Below, in pieces: positions 26,177-35,794 of a stretch of 42,382 nucleotides of DNA. Numbering within the stretch: position 1 is the stretch's first letter; each line of letters starts with the position of its first letter. The notes below the pieces were generated by a model that was given only the letters and a program-made list of their open reading frames with translations, was not told where the DNA came from and searched no databases. Source of the DNA: Gemmatimonadales bacterium (lineage in GTDB: Bacteria > Gemmatimonadota > Gemmatimonadetes > Palauibacterales > Palauibacteraceae); the NCBI GenBank assembly GCA_009838765.1, contig VXQX01000089.1, positions 1 to 42,382 on the forward strand, given 5' to 3'. The position numbers and the translations under genes were made by a program.

Positions 26177-27623
26177 CGGAGGCCCGCAGCGTTCCCATCT
26201 TGCGGAGGTAGATGAGCGATCCCAGCGCCATGACGCCGATCCAGAGCGGCGTGGAGCGGAAATACCACGCCGCGACGTCCGCCGTGAGATCCTTCCACAG
26301 GTGGGTCGCGAGGAACGCCCCCAGCAGCACGATTCCCGCCACGCACACGCACGTCCGGGCCGCCGGACCGCGAAGTACCCGGAAGTTCGCGGCGACCTCC
26401 GGATTCCGCCGCGGGAGGACGAGCACGGAGACGCACATGAGGATGAAGTTGACGAGCATCGACGTAACCATGATGTCGACGCCGAGGAAGAAGTCACCGG
26501 CGAATTCGCTGCCGACGATCGCGACGGAGGCCAGGGCCGTCGACAGAAGGATCGCGGCGTGCGGCGTGCGGTGTGTCGCGTGCACCCGGGCGAGGCCCGA
26601 CGGAAAGATCCCGTCCTCGGCCCACGCAAAGACGAGCCGCGAGACGGAGAGGATCATCGCCGGCAGGTCGTTGATGAGGGCGATCGCGGCGCCCGCCACG
26701 ATGAGCACCGTCCACCAGGGCGGGAGCACGTAGCCGAGGAGTCCCGGGGCGGTGAGGTCCTGTTCCTGCGCCCGCGCCCACACGAACTCCCACGGGACCG
26801 TGTGATAGACGGCGGCCGTGAAGAGCAGGTAGTAGGCACCGACGATGAAGACCGCGAGGCCGATCGCGAGAGGGAGCGCGCGGTTCGGATTCCGTGCCTC
26901 GCCGCCCGCCTGCGCGATCGCGTCGAAGCCGACGAAGCTGGCGAAGAGGAGGCCGGAGGCGGCGAGGAAACCGGCCGGGCCGAGCGGCGGAGGCGTGGCC
27001 GCCGGCACCGCGACGCCTTCCCGCGCGAGCAGCGCCGCCGCGAAGTCGCCCTGGTCGAACGAGAACCCGGCCACGATGACGATCGCGCCGAGCGCGAACA
27101 TGACGATCATCAGCGGCACGACGGTGCGTTCGTAGGCCCGGAGGCCGCGCAGGTTCACCCACGCGAACGTCCACAGCATCGCGAGCGCCAGGGCCACCCG
27201 GACCGCGCCCGTGTCCAGCGCCGCGGCCAGCCCCTCGAGTCCCATGGCGCCCGCGATGTCCCGCAGGAACGGGACGATGAGATAGGAGACGACGCCGATG
27301 ACGATGGAGAGGCCGAACCACTGCGAGAAGCTCGCCACGAAGCCCCAGTACGGGCCGAGCGCCCGGCTCGCGAAGACGTAGCTGCCGCCGGCCCGCGGCA
27401 TGGCGGAAGCGAGGATCGCATAGGCGAGCCCGGCGAGGACGGCCGGGAGGGCGCCGAAGGCGAACGCCGGGAGCACGTTTTCCGCGATCCCGGGCACGTT
27501 CCGCTGGATCATGACGGGGACCACGTTGATCCCGGCCCCCAGCATCGAGCAGATGCCCGTCGCCGCGAGGCCCCACAGTCCGAGGTGGCGCGCGAGCCCC
27601 GTTTCGCCGGCCCCCGGGGCCAC
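26133..27623 (-). CDS. APC family amino-acid permease
   Basis: A 496-residue inner-membrane transporter of the amino acid-polyamine-organocation family, with about twelve hydrophobic segments. The first helix carries GLWGLAATGICSMLGAGINV, the family's Gly-rich substrate-binding break, and MPRAGGSYVFASRALGPYWG is the conserved loop after helix 2. FVGFDAIAQAGGEARNPNRA is the helix 6 motif. Substrate unknown. I place the start at GTG 27623, after a GGGGGG run. A CTG at 27656 in the same frame overlaps the PEP synthase stop as CTGA after GGAGGAA and is an alternative. It lies between PEP synthase and the reductase-RidA gene in one operon. Confidence 0.88.
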   Translation of the reverse strand: MAPGAGETGLARHLGLWGLAATGICSMLGAGINVVPVMIQRNVPGIAENVLPAFAFGALPAVLAGLAYAILASAMPRAGGSYVFASRALGPYWGFVASFSQWFGLSIVIGVVSYLIVPFLRDIAGAMGLEGLAAALDTGAVRVALALAMLWTFAWVNLRGLRAYERTVVPLMIVMFALGAIVIVAGFSFDQGDFAAALLAREGVAVPAATPPPLGPAGFLAASGLLFASFVGFDAIAQAGGEARNPNRALPLAIGLAVFIVGAYYLLFTAAVYHTVPWEFVWARAQEQDLTAPGLLGYVLPPWWTVLIVAGAAIALINDLPAMILSVSRLVFAWAEDGIFPSGLARVHATHRTPHAAILLSTALASVAIVGSEFAGDFFLGVDIMVTSMLVNFILMCVSVLVLPRRNPEVAANFRVLRGPAARTCVCVAGIVLLGAFLATHLWKDLTADVAAWYFRSTPLWIGVMALGSLIYLRKMGTLRASGADVDRLFRELPPE

Positions 27624-27652
27624 CGTGCCCCCCGTGTCTCCGGCTGGCGGCG

Positions 27653-30079
27653 TCAGACTTCCTCCCCCGCGAGGAACATCCACGTCTCGACGGCCGTGTC
27701 CGGGTTGAGCGACATGCTCTCGATCCCCTCCTCCACGAGCCAGCGTGCGAGATCCGGGTGGTCCGATGGTCCCTGCCCGCAGATCCCGATGTACTTGCCC
27801 GCCTTCCGGCAGGCGCGGATCGCCATCGAGAGCGTCGCCTTCACCGCGGCGTCGCGCTCGTCGAAGATGTCGGCGATGAGCCCGGAGTCGCGGTCGAGGC
27901 CGAGTGTGAGCTGCGTCATGTCGTTCGACCCGATCGACATCCCGTCGAAGTGCTCGAGGAACTCGTCCGCGAGCAGGGCGTTCGAGGGAAGCTCGCACAT
28001 CATGATGAGCTGCAGTCCGTCCTCTCCGCGGGAGAGGCCGTTTTCCGTCAGGAGGTCGACGACGGCCCGCGCCTCGGACACGGTGCGGACGAAGGGGACC
28101 ATCACCCACACGTTGTCGAGCCCTATCCTCCGGCGAACGCGCCGCAGCGCCCGGCATTCGAGTTCGAACGCGGGACGAAAGCTCTCCGACACGTAGCGGG
28201 ACGCGCCGCGGAAGCCGAGCATCGGGTTCTCCTCGCGCGGCTCGTAGCGGCGGCCACCGATGAGATCCGCGTATTCGTTCGACTTGAAGTCGGACAGGCG
28301 CACGATGACGGGCTCGGGGGCGAAGGCCGCGGCGATCGTGGCGATCCCCTCGGTGAGTTTCTCGACGTAGAACTCGACGGGATCCGCGTATCCGGCGTGC
28401 TGGATCCGGATCTCGTTCCGGAGGTCGTCCGGCAGGTCGTCGAAGTCGAGCAGGGCCTGCGGATGGACGCCGATCATGCGGTTGATGATGAACTCGAGCC
28501 GCGCGAGGCCGACCCCGGAGTTGGGGATGGAGGCGAAGTCGAACGCCCGGTCCGGGTTCCCCACGTTGAGCATGATCTTGAGCGGGATCTCCGGCATGGC
28601 GCCGAGCCGGATCTCTCCCTCCTCGAAGTCGAGCAGCCCTTCGTAGACGTAGCCCGCGTCGCCCTCGGCGCAGGACACCGTCACGTCGTCGGCGTCAGCA
28701 AGCTCCGTCGTCGCATCGCCGCAGCCGACCACCGCGGGGATGCCGAGTTCCCGCGCGATGATCGCCGCGTGGCAGGTGCGGCCGCCGCGATTCGTGACGA
28801 TGGCGGCGGACTGCTTCATCATCGGTTCCCAGTCCGGGTCCGTCATGTCCGTGACGAGCACATCGCCGCGCCGGAAGCGCGCGATCTCCGAGGCGGACTC
28901 GATGACGCGCGCCGGACCGCCCCCGATCCGGCCGCCGATGCTGCGCCCCTCGGCGAGCACCCGGCCCCGCTCCTTGAGCGTGAAGCGGGAGATCACTCCG
29001 CCCGCGCGACTCTGCACCGTTTCCGGGCGCGCCTGCAGGATCCGCAACGCACCGTCGATGCCGTCCCGGGCCCACTCGATGTCCATGGGGCGCCCGTAAT
29101 GGTCTTCGATCAGAAGCGCCTGGCGGGCCAGTTCGTGCACCTCGTCGTCCGTCAGCGAGAAGCGAAGGCGGTCCTCCTCCGAGACCTCGACCGTCTCGAC
29201 CGACGCGGCTTCGTCCCGGACCGCCGCTCGCGATCCGGACCGGGATGCGGCCCCCGATCCGGCGTAGACAAGCTTGATCGCCTTGCCTCCCAGGTTACGG
29301 CGCAGGATCGCGTGACGGCCGGCCCGCAGGGCGGGCTTGTAGACGTAGAACTCGTCCGGGTTCACTCCCCCCTGCACGACCGTCTCGCCGAGACCGTACG
29401 CGCTCGTGATGAACACGACGTCCCGAAAGCCGGACTCCGTGTCCAGCGTGAACATCACTCCGCTCGAGCCCCGGTCCGCGCGGGCCATGCGCTGGACGCC
29501 GACGGAGAGCGCCACGTCGCGGTGCGCGAACCCCTGGTGGACGCGATAGGCGATGGCCCGGTCGCTGAACAGCGAGCCGTAGACGTGGTGGACGGCCCGC
29601 AGCACCGCGTCGACGCCGCGGACGTTGAGCAGCGTGTCCTGCTGCCCGGCGAAGGAGGCCTCCGGGAGATCTTCGGCCGTGGCGGAGGAGCGCACGGCGA
29701 CGGAGATGTCGCCCCCGGACGCGCTGCCGGCCGACCCGTCTCCGCCGGCCCCGAGTTCGCGGTAGGCGGTGCCGATCCGGGCGGCGAGTTCCGGCGGAAG
29801 CGGCGTATCGGCGATCCAGCCCCGGATCTCGCGGCCCGCCCGGGCGAGCGCCCCCAGGTCCTCGACGTCCAGCGCATCGAGCGAAGCGTGGATGCGTTCT
29901 CCGAGTTCGCCCGAGAGGAAGTCGCGATACGCCCGGGCCGTGATCGCGAAGCCGCCGGGCACGTCCACGCCCGCGGCCGAGAGATGGGAGATCATCTCGC
30001 CGAGCGACGCGTTCTTCCCCCCGACGGATTCGAGATCGGCGAGTCCGATAGACTCGAATGGCGCGATGTACGCGGACAC
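27653..30079 (-). CDS. ppsA: Phosphoenolpyruvate synthase
   Basis: An 808-residue three-domain enzyme converting pyruvate, ATP and water to phosphoenolpyruvate, AMP and phosphate, the gluconeogenic entry from lactate or amino acids. The N-terminal ATP-binding domain has [13 protein letters not shown] and [21 protein letters not shown]. The swivelling domain has [19 protein letters not shown] with phosphohistidine His437 and, two residues before it, Thr435, the site used by the regulatory kinase in this family. The PEP domain has [23 protein letters not shown] and [19 protein letters not shown]. Gly/Ser-rich inserts occur in the nucleotide-binding domain. I chose GTG at 30079 because GGGAG lies six bases before it; a TTG at 30091 is in frame. 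Divergent from the kinase gene. Confidence 0.95.
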   Translation of the reverse strand: MSAYIAPFESIGLADLESVGGKNASLGEMISHLSAAGVDVPGGFAITARAYRDFLSGELGERIHASLDALDVEDLGALARAGREIRGWIADTPLPPELAARIGTAYRELGAGGDGSAGSASGGDISVAVRSSATAEDLPEASFAGQQDTLLNVRGVDAVLRAVHHVYGSLFSDRAIAYRVHQGFAHRDVALSVGVQRMARADRGSSGVMFTLDTESGFRDVVFITSAYGLGETVVQGGVNPDEFYVYKPALRAGRHAILRRNLGGKAIKLVYAGSGAASRSGSRAAVRDEAASVETVEVSEEDRLRFSLTDDEVHELARQALLIEDHYGRPMDIEWARDGIDGALRILQARPETVQSRAGGVISRFTLKERGRVLAEGRSIGGRIGGGPARVIESASEIARFRRGDVLVTDMTDPDWEPMMKQSAAIVTNRGGRTCHAAIIARELGIPAVVGCGDATTELADADDVTVSCAEGDAGYVYEGLLDFEEGEIRLGAMPEIPLKIMLNVGNPDRAFDFASIPNSGVGLARLEFIINRMIGVHPQALLDFDDLPDDLRNEIRIQHAGYADPVEFYVEKLTEGIATIAAAFAPEPVIVRLSDFKSNEYADLIGGRRYEPREENPMLGFRGASRYVSESFRPAFELECRALRRVRRRIGLDNVWVMVPFVRTVSEARAVVDLLTENGLSRGEDGLQLIMMCELPSNALLADEFLEHFDGMSIGSNDMTQLTLGLDRDSGLIADIFDERDAAVKATLSMAIRACRKAGKYIGICGQGPSDHPDLARWLVEEGIESMSLNPDTAVETWMFLAGEEV

Positions 30080-30121
30080 GGCGACTCCCAACCCCGGCCT
30101 CCCAGCGACCCTGAGCGGTTG

Positions 30122-30145
30122 TCTCCGGCCGAGGCAGGCCGGAGA
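30122..30145 (+). promoter_or_regulatory. Hairpin holding the ppsR ribosome site
   Basis: A perfect 9-bp inverted repeat with a 6-base loop (TCTCCGGCC at 30122-30130, GGCCGGAGA at 30137-30145). The GGAGA in its right arm is the best ribosome binding site for the kinase gene starting at 30157. In mRNA the hairpin would hide that site; in DNA it could be an operator for the divergent pair. Confidence 0.5.
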
Positions 30146-30156
30146 ATCAGTGTACG

Positions 30157-30993
30157 ATGACCCAGCGAACGGTGTTCTTCGTCTCCGACCACTCGGGCGT
30201 CACGGCCGAGACCCTCGGCCACAGCCTGATCGCGCAGTTCGACGCCCTCGACTTCACGAAAATCACCGTACCATTCGTCTCCACCGTCGACAAGGCGAAA
30301 CGCGCCGCCCGGAACATCAACACGACGGCCCGCGTGCAGGGGTCGCCGCCGATCGTCTTCAGCACCCTCGTCAAGGAGGACGTGCGCGACACGGTGCGGG
30401 AGATCGTGGAGGAGACCGACGCCCTCTTCCTGGACTTCTTCGACTCCTTCCTCGGCCCGCTCGAGAAGGAACTCGGCCACAAGTCGCAGCACGCCATGGG
30501 CGTATCCCACGGCATCCAGAACTACCGGGAATACGACCGCCGCATCGAGGCGATGAACTTCGCGCTGTCTCACGACGACGGCTCGAACCCGCAGGGATAC
30601 GACCGGGCCGACCTCGTGCTGGTCGGCGTGTCGAGATCGGGCAAGACCCCGACCTGCCTGTATCTCGCCCTCCAGTACGGCGTGTTCGCCGCCAACTACC
30701 CTCTCACGGGCAGCGATCTGGAGGAGCGTCGGATTCCACCCCCTCTCTTCGACCACCGCGACAAGATCTACGGGCTCACGATCGAGCCCCAGCGCCTCGG
30801 GGAGTTGCGCAGCGCGCGCGGCATCGGCCGGCGCTACGCCTCGCCCCGCCAGGTGAGTTTCGAGATCCGCCAGGCGCAGTCGCTGTTCGAGCGCCTCGAC
30901 ATCCCCTTCGTCGACGCGACGCGCTGCTCGATCGAGGAACTGGCGAGTCGCATCCTCGACGCGACCCGTCTCGAGCGGCGCACGACATCGTGA
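30157..30993 (+). CDS. ppsR: PEP synthase regulatory kinase/pyrophosphorylase
   Basis: A 278-residue DUF299 protein, the bifunctional regulator that phosphorylates PEP synthase on the threonine two residues before its catalytic histidine using ADP, and reverses this by phosphate-dependent dephosphorylation. It shows [18 protein letters not shown] at the N-terminus, the P-loop [16 protein letters not shown] (G157-T164), and [20 protein letters not shown]. The sites match a functional enzyme. It is divergent from ppsA with 77 bases between the starts, the expected partner arrangement. ATG at 30157 follows GGAGA by 11 bases; that GGAGA is in a hairpin. Confidence 0.95.
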   Translation: MTQRTVFFVSDHSGVTAETLGHSLIAQFDALDFTKITVPFVSTVDKAKRAARNINTTARVQGSPPIVFSTLVKEDVRDTVREIVEETDALFLDFFDSFLGPLEKELGHKSQHAMGVSHGIQNYREYDRRIEAMNFALSHDDGSNPQGYDRADLVLVGVSRSGKTPTCLYLALQYGVFAANYPLTGSDLEERRIPPPLFDHRDKIYGLTIEPQRLGELRSARGIGRRYASPRQVSFEIRQAQSLFERLDIPFVDATRCSIEELASRILDATRLERRTTS

Positions 30994-31033
30994 TTGACTC
31001 CCCGACCGGACTTCACGACGGACGAGCTGACGG

Positions 31034-31897
31034 TCAGTCGTTGCCGGCGATCGAGCGGCGGATGGCGCGGGCGGTGATCCCGGCGCGGTAGTCGACGAGG
31101 CGCCGTCCGTTCTCCACCGTCCGTGCCAATGGTGAGAGGTCGACGCCGTTTATCGAGAAGAGGCCGGCCTCACGCCGCTGATCCGCGCGGATCGTGCTCG
31201 GATCGACCGTCGCCATTATCGATGAATAGTGATAGTCGTCGTGATACTCGTTGCGGGTCGCCACGCACTCGTCCGGCTGCTGGAATATCCCCAGCTCCTC
31301 CTTCAGATAGTCGCAACTGTAGATGTCTTCCGTATAATATTCCGGGATGAAGTGGACGCGAGCCGGACGGTCCGCCCAGGCCGCGTTGAGGGCGGCGGCG
31401 ACGTTCTCCATCCCGCTCACATTTCCCCCGCTGTCCCCAATGAGGATAAGATGCTCGAATCCGTGCGCGGCGAGACTGCCCAGGACGTCCGTGAGCATGG
31501 CCTCGAACGTCTCCTGCCGGACGCTGATCGTGGCATGGTAGCGCATGTGTCCGGACGGTGGATCGATGCTCCCTTCCGGGACAAGCTTGATGACCGGGGC
31601 GACGAGCGCGTTCCCCAGTTCGCGCGCGATCGCCTCGGTCGTGGCGCGCAGCACGAAGTTGTGCTTGCCGCTGGCCAGGTAGGGGCCGTTCTGTTCGATG
31701 CCTCCGGTGCCGATGATCGCCGTCGTCATCCCCTCGGCGAGCGCGTCGCGCACCTCCATCCACGTCATCTCCTCGATCCACACAGTGTCGAGACGGTCGA
31801 TCGGGCGCGGCGCCTCCAGATCCTGAGCGTGGAGCGGGGCGGCGGCGACGGGCGCCAGAGCGAGAAGAGCGGAAGCGGCGAGGATTCTGCTGAACAC
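31034..31897 (-). CDS. Secreted creatininase-family protein
   Basis: A 287-residue exported protein: the signal peptide MFSRILAASALLALAPVAAA is followed by a creatininase/MftE-like amidohydrolase fold (IGTGGIEQNGPYLASGKHN, ILIGDSGGNVSGM, HYSSIMATVDPSTIRADQR). The family normally uses EQHG and NGHGGN histidines to bind two metal ions. Here these positions are Asn70 (EQNG) and Ser156 (GDSGGN), so the metal site differs from creatininase. The protein is probably a different amidase or a non-catalytic relative. It faces the amidase operon across a divergent gap of 131 bases and converges on ppsR. Confidence 0.88.
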   Translation of the reverse strand: MFSRILAASALLALAPVAAAPLHAQDLEAPRPIDRLDTVWIEEMTWMEVRDALAEGMTTAIIGTGGIEQNGPYLASGKHNFVLRATTEAIARELGNALVAPVIKLVPEGSIDPPSGHMRYHATISVRQETFEAMLTDVLGSLAAHGFEHLILIGDSGGNVSGMENVAAALNAAWADRPARVHFIPEYYTEDIYSCDYLKEELGIFQQPDECVATRNEYHDDYHYSSIMATVDPSTIRADQRREAGLFSINGVDLSPLARTVENGRRLVDYRAGITARAIRRSIAGND

Positions 31898-32028
31898 GGC
31901 GGTCTCCCGGGATCCGGTGTGGTGTCTCCCCTGCGGGCTACGGCGGGCAGCGGGTCATCCCTTACTATACGGTGAAGTCAGGGCAAGATTCGAGGTCCGC
32001 GTCCGAATCCCGGGAACCGGAGGATGCC

Positions 32029-33780
32029 ATGAGATCAGTTCCATACGCCAACATCCGCGCTTTGAGGGCCGGAGTCCGGCCGCGGCGCATCCTGCCGGCG
32101 AGCGTCCTGGTGGCCGCAACGGCGGTGGCGTGCGGCGACCCGGCGTCGGAAGGGGAGCCGTTCGACGTGGTGGAGACGACGATTCCGGAGATGCAGGCGG
32201 CGATGGAAAGCGGGCGGGTCACGTCGCGACAGATCGTCATGGAGCACCTGGCCCGGATCGCGCGCTACGAATGGCAGCTCAACGCGGCGGTCTCGGTCAA
32301 CCGGAACGCGCTCGCGGAGGCCGAGGCGCTCGACGCGGAGCGGGAGGCGGGCAACGTGCGCGGGCCGTTGCACGGCATCCCCGTCGCGCTCAAGGACAAC
32401 ATTCACACGACGCACATCCCGACGACGGGCGGCTCGCTCGCCTTCGAGGGGTATTTTCCGCCGTACGAAGCCACGCTGACGACGAACCTGCGCGAGGCCG
32501 GCGCGATCATCATCGCGAAGGCCGGGCTGACGGAGTTCGCGAACTTCATGGCGGGGCCGCCGAACCAGATGCCGGGCAACTACAACGCCCTCACGGGCTA
32601 CGGCCTCAACCCCTACGATCCGCGCCGGGACCCGCGGGAAGGCCGCAACGATGGGCGTCCGGCGCTCACGACGGGCGGCTCCAGTTCGGGCATCGGGACG
32701 GCGGCCAGCTTCTGGTCCGCAAACGTGGGTACGGACACGGGCGGGTCGATCATCAGCCCCTCGAACGCGAACATGCTCGTGGGCATCCGACCGACCATCG
32801 CGCGCGTCAGCCGCTGGGGCGTGGCTCCGGTGACGCTGGACCACGACATGGCGGGACCGATGGCCCGCACGGTGACCGACGCGGCGATCATGCTCGGGGC
32901 GATGGAGGGGGCGGCGCCCGACCCGAACGATGCGGCCACCGCGCGGTGCGAGGCACCACCGGGCCGGGACTACACGCCGTTCCTGAACGCCGACGGGCTG
33001 GAGGGCGCCCGGATCGGGATCCCCCGGGCCTTCTACTACGAGCCGGCTGAGGTCGGAGGGGAGACGATCGGCGGCCTCGGCGACGAAGCGGCGGCGCTCA
33101 TGGCCGAGGCCATCTCGGTCCTCGAGGCGGCGGGCGCGGTGGTCGTGGACCCGGCCGAGATCCCCAGCTTCGTCGACCCGGATCCGGACGCGAACTTCAA
33201 CACGTGGCCGCTCTGCATCGGCGGGCACCAGGCGAAGGGGTCGGACGAGGGGTGTTCGGTCAACTTCAAGTACGGGATGAAGCGCGATTTCGATGCCTGG
33301 CTCGCATCGCTCGGACCTGCGGCGCCGGTCGGGACGCTGACCGAGCTTCGGGAGTGGAACATCGCGCACCGCGCGGCCGGGTCGATGAAGTACGAGCAGT
33401 CGCGCTACGACATCTCCGACGAGATGGACGTGGAGGCGGATCGGGCCCGGAACGCGGCGGACATGGCGAAGGACTCGCTCCTGAGCCAGGCGCGCGGGAT
33501 CGACGCGGTGCTGGAGGCGTACGACCTCGACGCCATCTTCACGCCGGGGAGCCGGGGGGCCGCACTCGCCGCGCGGGCGCAGTACCCGCACATCGTCGTG
33601 CCCTTCGGCTTCGTGCCCAGCGCGCCGACGCCGGCCTTCCCCGAGGGCTTCGACGCGCGGCCCGCGCCGTTCGGGATCGGGTTCACCGGCGCGGCCTGCA
33701 CCGAGCCGCGGCTCATCGAACTCGCGTACGCCTTCGAACAGGCCACGCTGCGCCGCGTGCCGCCGGAGCGCTTCCCTTGA
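32029..33780 (+). CDS. Exported amidase (amidase signature family)
   Basis: A 583-residue amidase signature enzyme that hydrolyses carboxamides. The N-terminus has an export signal with lipobox-like AVACGD near residue 37, so it is probably a lipoprotein. The Ser-cis-Ser-Lys triad is visible as Lys in PVALKDNIHTTHIPTTGG, the signature TTGGSSSGIGTAASFWSANV and the nucleophile Ser in GTDTGGSIISPSNANM. The start is well supported by GGAGG seven bases before the ATG; an earlier in-frame ATG at 31972 adds only charged residues. First gene of a three-gene operon. Substrate unknown; a peptide or aryl amide is possible. Confidence 0.9.
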   Translation: MRSVPYANIRALRAGVRPRRILPASVLVAATAVACGDPASEGEPFDVVETTIPEMQAAMESGRVTSRQIVMEHLARIARYEWQLNAAVSVNRNALAEAEALDAEREAGNVRGPLHGIPVALKDNIHTTHIPTTGGSLAFEGYFPPYEATLTTNLREAGAIIIAKAGLTEFANFMAGPPNQMPGNYNALTGYGLNPYDPRRDPREGRNDGRPALTTGGSSSGIGTAASFWSANVGTDTGGSIISPSNANMLVGIRPTIARVSRWGVAPVTLDHDMAGPMARTVTDAAIMLGAMEGAAPDPNDAATARCEAPPGRDYTPFLNADGLEGARIGIPRAFYYEPAEVGGETIGGLGDEAAALMAEAISVLEAAGAVVVDPAEIPSFVDPDPDANFNTWPLCIGGHQAKGSDEGCSVNFKYGMKRDFDAWLASLGPAAPVGTLTELREWNIAHRAAGSMKYEQSRYDISDEMDVEADRARNAADMAKDSLLSQARGIDAVLEAYDLDAIFTPGSRGAALAARAQYPHIVVPFGFVPSAPTPAFPEGFDARPAPFGIGFTGAACTEPRLIELAYAFEQATLRRVPPERFP

Positions 33781-34724
33781 CCTACACCGCGCGGGACCTG
33801 ATCGACCTGTTCGACCTCGAGCCGGTCGAGCGGAACATCTATCGCGGGCAGAACCGCGACATCGGCTCGGGCCGGATCTTCGGGGGACAGGTGCTTGCCC
33901 AGGCGCTCGTGGCGGCGCGCCGGACGGTCGACGCCGAGGACCGCTCCGCGCACTCCCTGCACGGATACTTCATCCTCGCCGGCGACCTGGAGACTCCGGT
34001 CGTCTACTTCGTGGACCGGCTGCGCGACGGGCGGAGCTTCACCACGCGGCGCGTGACGGCGATCCAGCACGGCCGCGCGATCTTCAACATGTCCGCCTCC
34101 TTCCACAAGACGGAGGACGGCATCGAGCACCAGGAGAAGATGCCCGAGGTGCTGCCGCCCGAGGCGCTCGAATCGGAGATCGACATCATACGGCGGCAGG
34201 CCGGCCGCGTCCCCGAGCCGCTGCGCTCCGTACTCACGCAGGATCGGCCGCTCGACCGCCGCCCCGTGGCCCCGCTCGACCCGTTCCGGCCGAAACCCGA
34301 CCGGCCCGTCCGGCGCGCCTGGATCCGCACGGTCGGAGACGTTGGCGATGACCCGCTCGACCACCAGGCCGTCCTCGCCTATGCCTCGGACTACGGACTC
34401 CTGCGCGCCGCCCTGGTGCCGCACGGACGCACCTTCTTCGACCGCGACCTGATGGGTGCCTCGCTCGACCACGCGATCTGGTTCCACCGCCCCTTCCGGG
34501 TCGACGACTGGCTCCTTTATGTGACCGAGAGCACCGTCGCGAGCGGCGCGCGCGCGTTCACGCGGGGGAGCTTCTTCACGCGGGAGGGGACGCTCGTGGC
34601 CTCGGTCGCCCAGGAGGGCGTGATCCGAACCGGCGGCCGGCCCGCGCCGCCCGATGAGCCCGCTCCTGCGACAGAGCCTGCTGCAGCGGAAGAGCCCGCA
34701 ACCGATGAGGGAGACGACACATGA
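33777..34724 (+). CDS. Acyl-CoA thioesterase II (TesB family)
   Basis: A 315-residue double-hotdog thioesterase that hydrolyses acyl-CoA to fatty acid and CoA in the cytoplasm. Family motifs are NRDIGSGRIFGGQVLAQAL, HSLHGYFILAGD, FTTRRVTAIQHGRAIFNM, the catalytic Asp in LAYASDYGLL, DHAIWFHRPFRVDDWLLY and FTREGTLVASVAQEGVIR with the Gln of the active site. The C-terminus is extended by an acidic, Pro/Ala-rich tail. The start is TTG overlapping the amidase TGA (TTGA); GGAG lies nine bases before. The stop overlaps the next ATG, so all three genes are coupled. Confidence 0.9.
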   Translation: MTYTARDLIDLFDLEPVERNIYRGQNRDIGSGRIFGGQVLAQALVAARRTVDAEDRSAHSLHGYFILAGDLETPVVYFVDRLRDGRSFTTRRVTAIQHGRAIFNMSASFHKTEDGIEHQEKMPEVLPPEALESEIDIIRRQAGRVPEPLRSVLTQDRPLDRRPVAPLDPFRPKPDRPVRRAWIRTVGDVGDDPLDHQAVLAYASDYGLLRAALVPHGRTFFDRDLMGASLDHAIWFHRPFRVDDWLLYVTESTVASGARAFTRGSFFTREGTLVASVAQEGVIRTGGRPAPPDEPAPATEPAAAEEPATDEGDDT

Positions 34725-35782
34725 CACGGCGAACCACACAACCCGGTACCCTTCTCTGCCTCCTCGCGGTCAGCGCGGTCGTCGCCGCGTGCGGCGGCTC
34801 CGGCGACGAAGCCGCCGCCGCGAACGCGGGCGGCGCGGCGGCGGAGGTGGAACCCATCAACGACCTGCCCAGCCCCTACGAGCGCCTGGAGCCCTGGGCG
34901 GAACTGCCTCCGGGCGCGGTGCAGTGGGGGCAGGTCACGGGCGTCGAGCAGGGACCCGACGGCCATCTCTACGTCATGCACCGCTGCTTCGAGAACAGCT
35001 GCGCGGACCGGCCCGAAGACCCGATCGTGAAGTACGACATGTCCGGGCGGGCGCTCGCTTCCTGGGGGGCGGGGCTGTTCAACTATCCGCACGGATTCCA
35101 CATCGACCACGACGGGAACGTGTGGGCGACGGACGCCCGCGGAAACGGAGAACTCGGGCACCAGGTGTTCAAGTTCAGCCCCGACGGAGAACTCCTGCTC
35201 ACGCTCGGGCAGGCCGGCGTCGCGGGCCTCGGTCCCGACGTGTTCAACCAGCCGACGGATGTCCTCGTGCTGCCCGGCGGCGACTTCCTCGTCACCGAAG
35301 GGCACGGCGAAGGCAACGACCGCGTCGTGCGCTTCAGTCCCGAGGGGGATTTCCTGGATGCATGGGGAGGACCGGGCTCGGGGCCCGGCCAGTTCAGCAC
35401 GCCGCACGCCATCGCCCGGGATTCGCAGGGACGGATCTTCATCGGCGACAGGGCCAACAACCGCATCCAGATCTTCCTCGACGATGGAACGTTCCTGGAG
35501 GAGTGGAGGCAGTTCAGCCGCCCGAGCGGGATCTTCATCGATGACGACGACACCATCTACGTCGCGGACTCCGAGAGCTGGGGGCCGAACAACCCGGGCT
35601 GGAAGAAGGGGATCCGGGTCGGGAGCGCGCGCGACGGATCGGTTTCCTACTTCATCGAGGACATCGAGTCCACGACGATCGAGCACAGCGGGGCGGAAGC
35701 GGTCGGCGTGGATGCGGAAGGCAACGTCTACGGCGGCGTCGTACGCCGCCGCATGCTCGAGAAGCATGTGCGAATGAGATAG
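34721..35782 (+). CDS. NHL-repeat lipoprotein (PAL-like)
   Basis: A 353-residue lipoprotein: signal MTRRTTQPGTLLCLLAVSAV, lipobox VVAAC, then a six-bladed NHL propeller with WGQVTGVEQGPDGHLYVMHR, NYPHGFHIDHDGNVWATDAR, FNQPTDVLVLPGGDFLVTEG, FSTPHAIARDSQGRIFIGDR and SRPSGIFIDDDDTIYVADSE. It resembles the peptidyl-alpha-hydroxyglycine alpha-amidating lyase-like group, but catalytic residues were not verified and it may be a sensory or scaffolding propeller. The ATG overlaps the TesB stop (ATGA). It follows TesB and amidase, so all three are made together. Confidence 0.9.
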   Translation: MTRRTTQPGTLLCLLAVSAVVAACGGSGDEAAAANAGGAAAEVEPINDLPSPYERLEPWAELPPGAVQWGQVTGVEQGPDGHLYVMHRCFENSCADRPEDPIVKYDMSGRALASWGAGLFNYPHGFHIDHDGNVWATDARGNGELGHQVFKFSPDGELLLTLGQAGVAGLGPDVFNQPTDVLVLPGGDFLVTEGHGEGNDRVVRFSPEGDFLDAWGGPGSGPGQFSTPHAIARDSQGRIFIGDRANNRIQIFLDDGTFLEEWRQFSRPSGIFIDDDDTIYVADSESWGPNNPGWKKGIRVGSARDGSVSYFIEDIESTTIEHSGAEAVGVDAEGNVYGGVVRRRMLEKHVRMR

Positions 35783-35794
35783 AGCCTTCCGGCG

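Noticed and set aside
25974-28196. Plus-strand open frame of 740 codons
   Set aside because: Antisense to the permease and PEP synthase genes; its text is Arg/Glu/Asp-rich repeats caused by the codon pattern of the other strand.
27758-30160. Plus-strand open frame of 800 codons
   Set aside because: Antisense to PEP synthase in a fixed phase relation; no ribosome site or motif.
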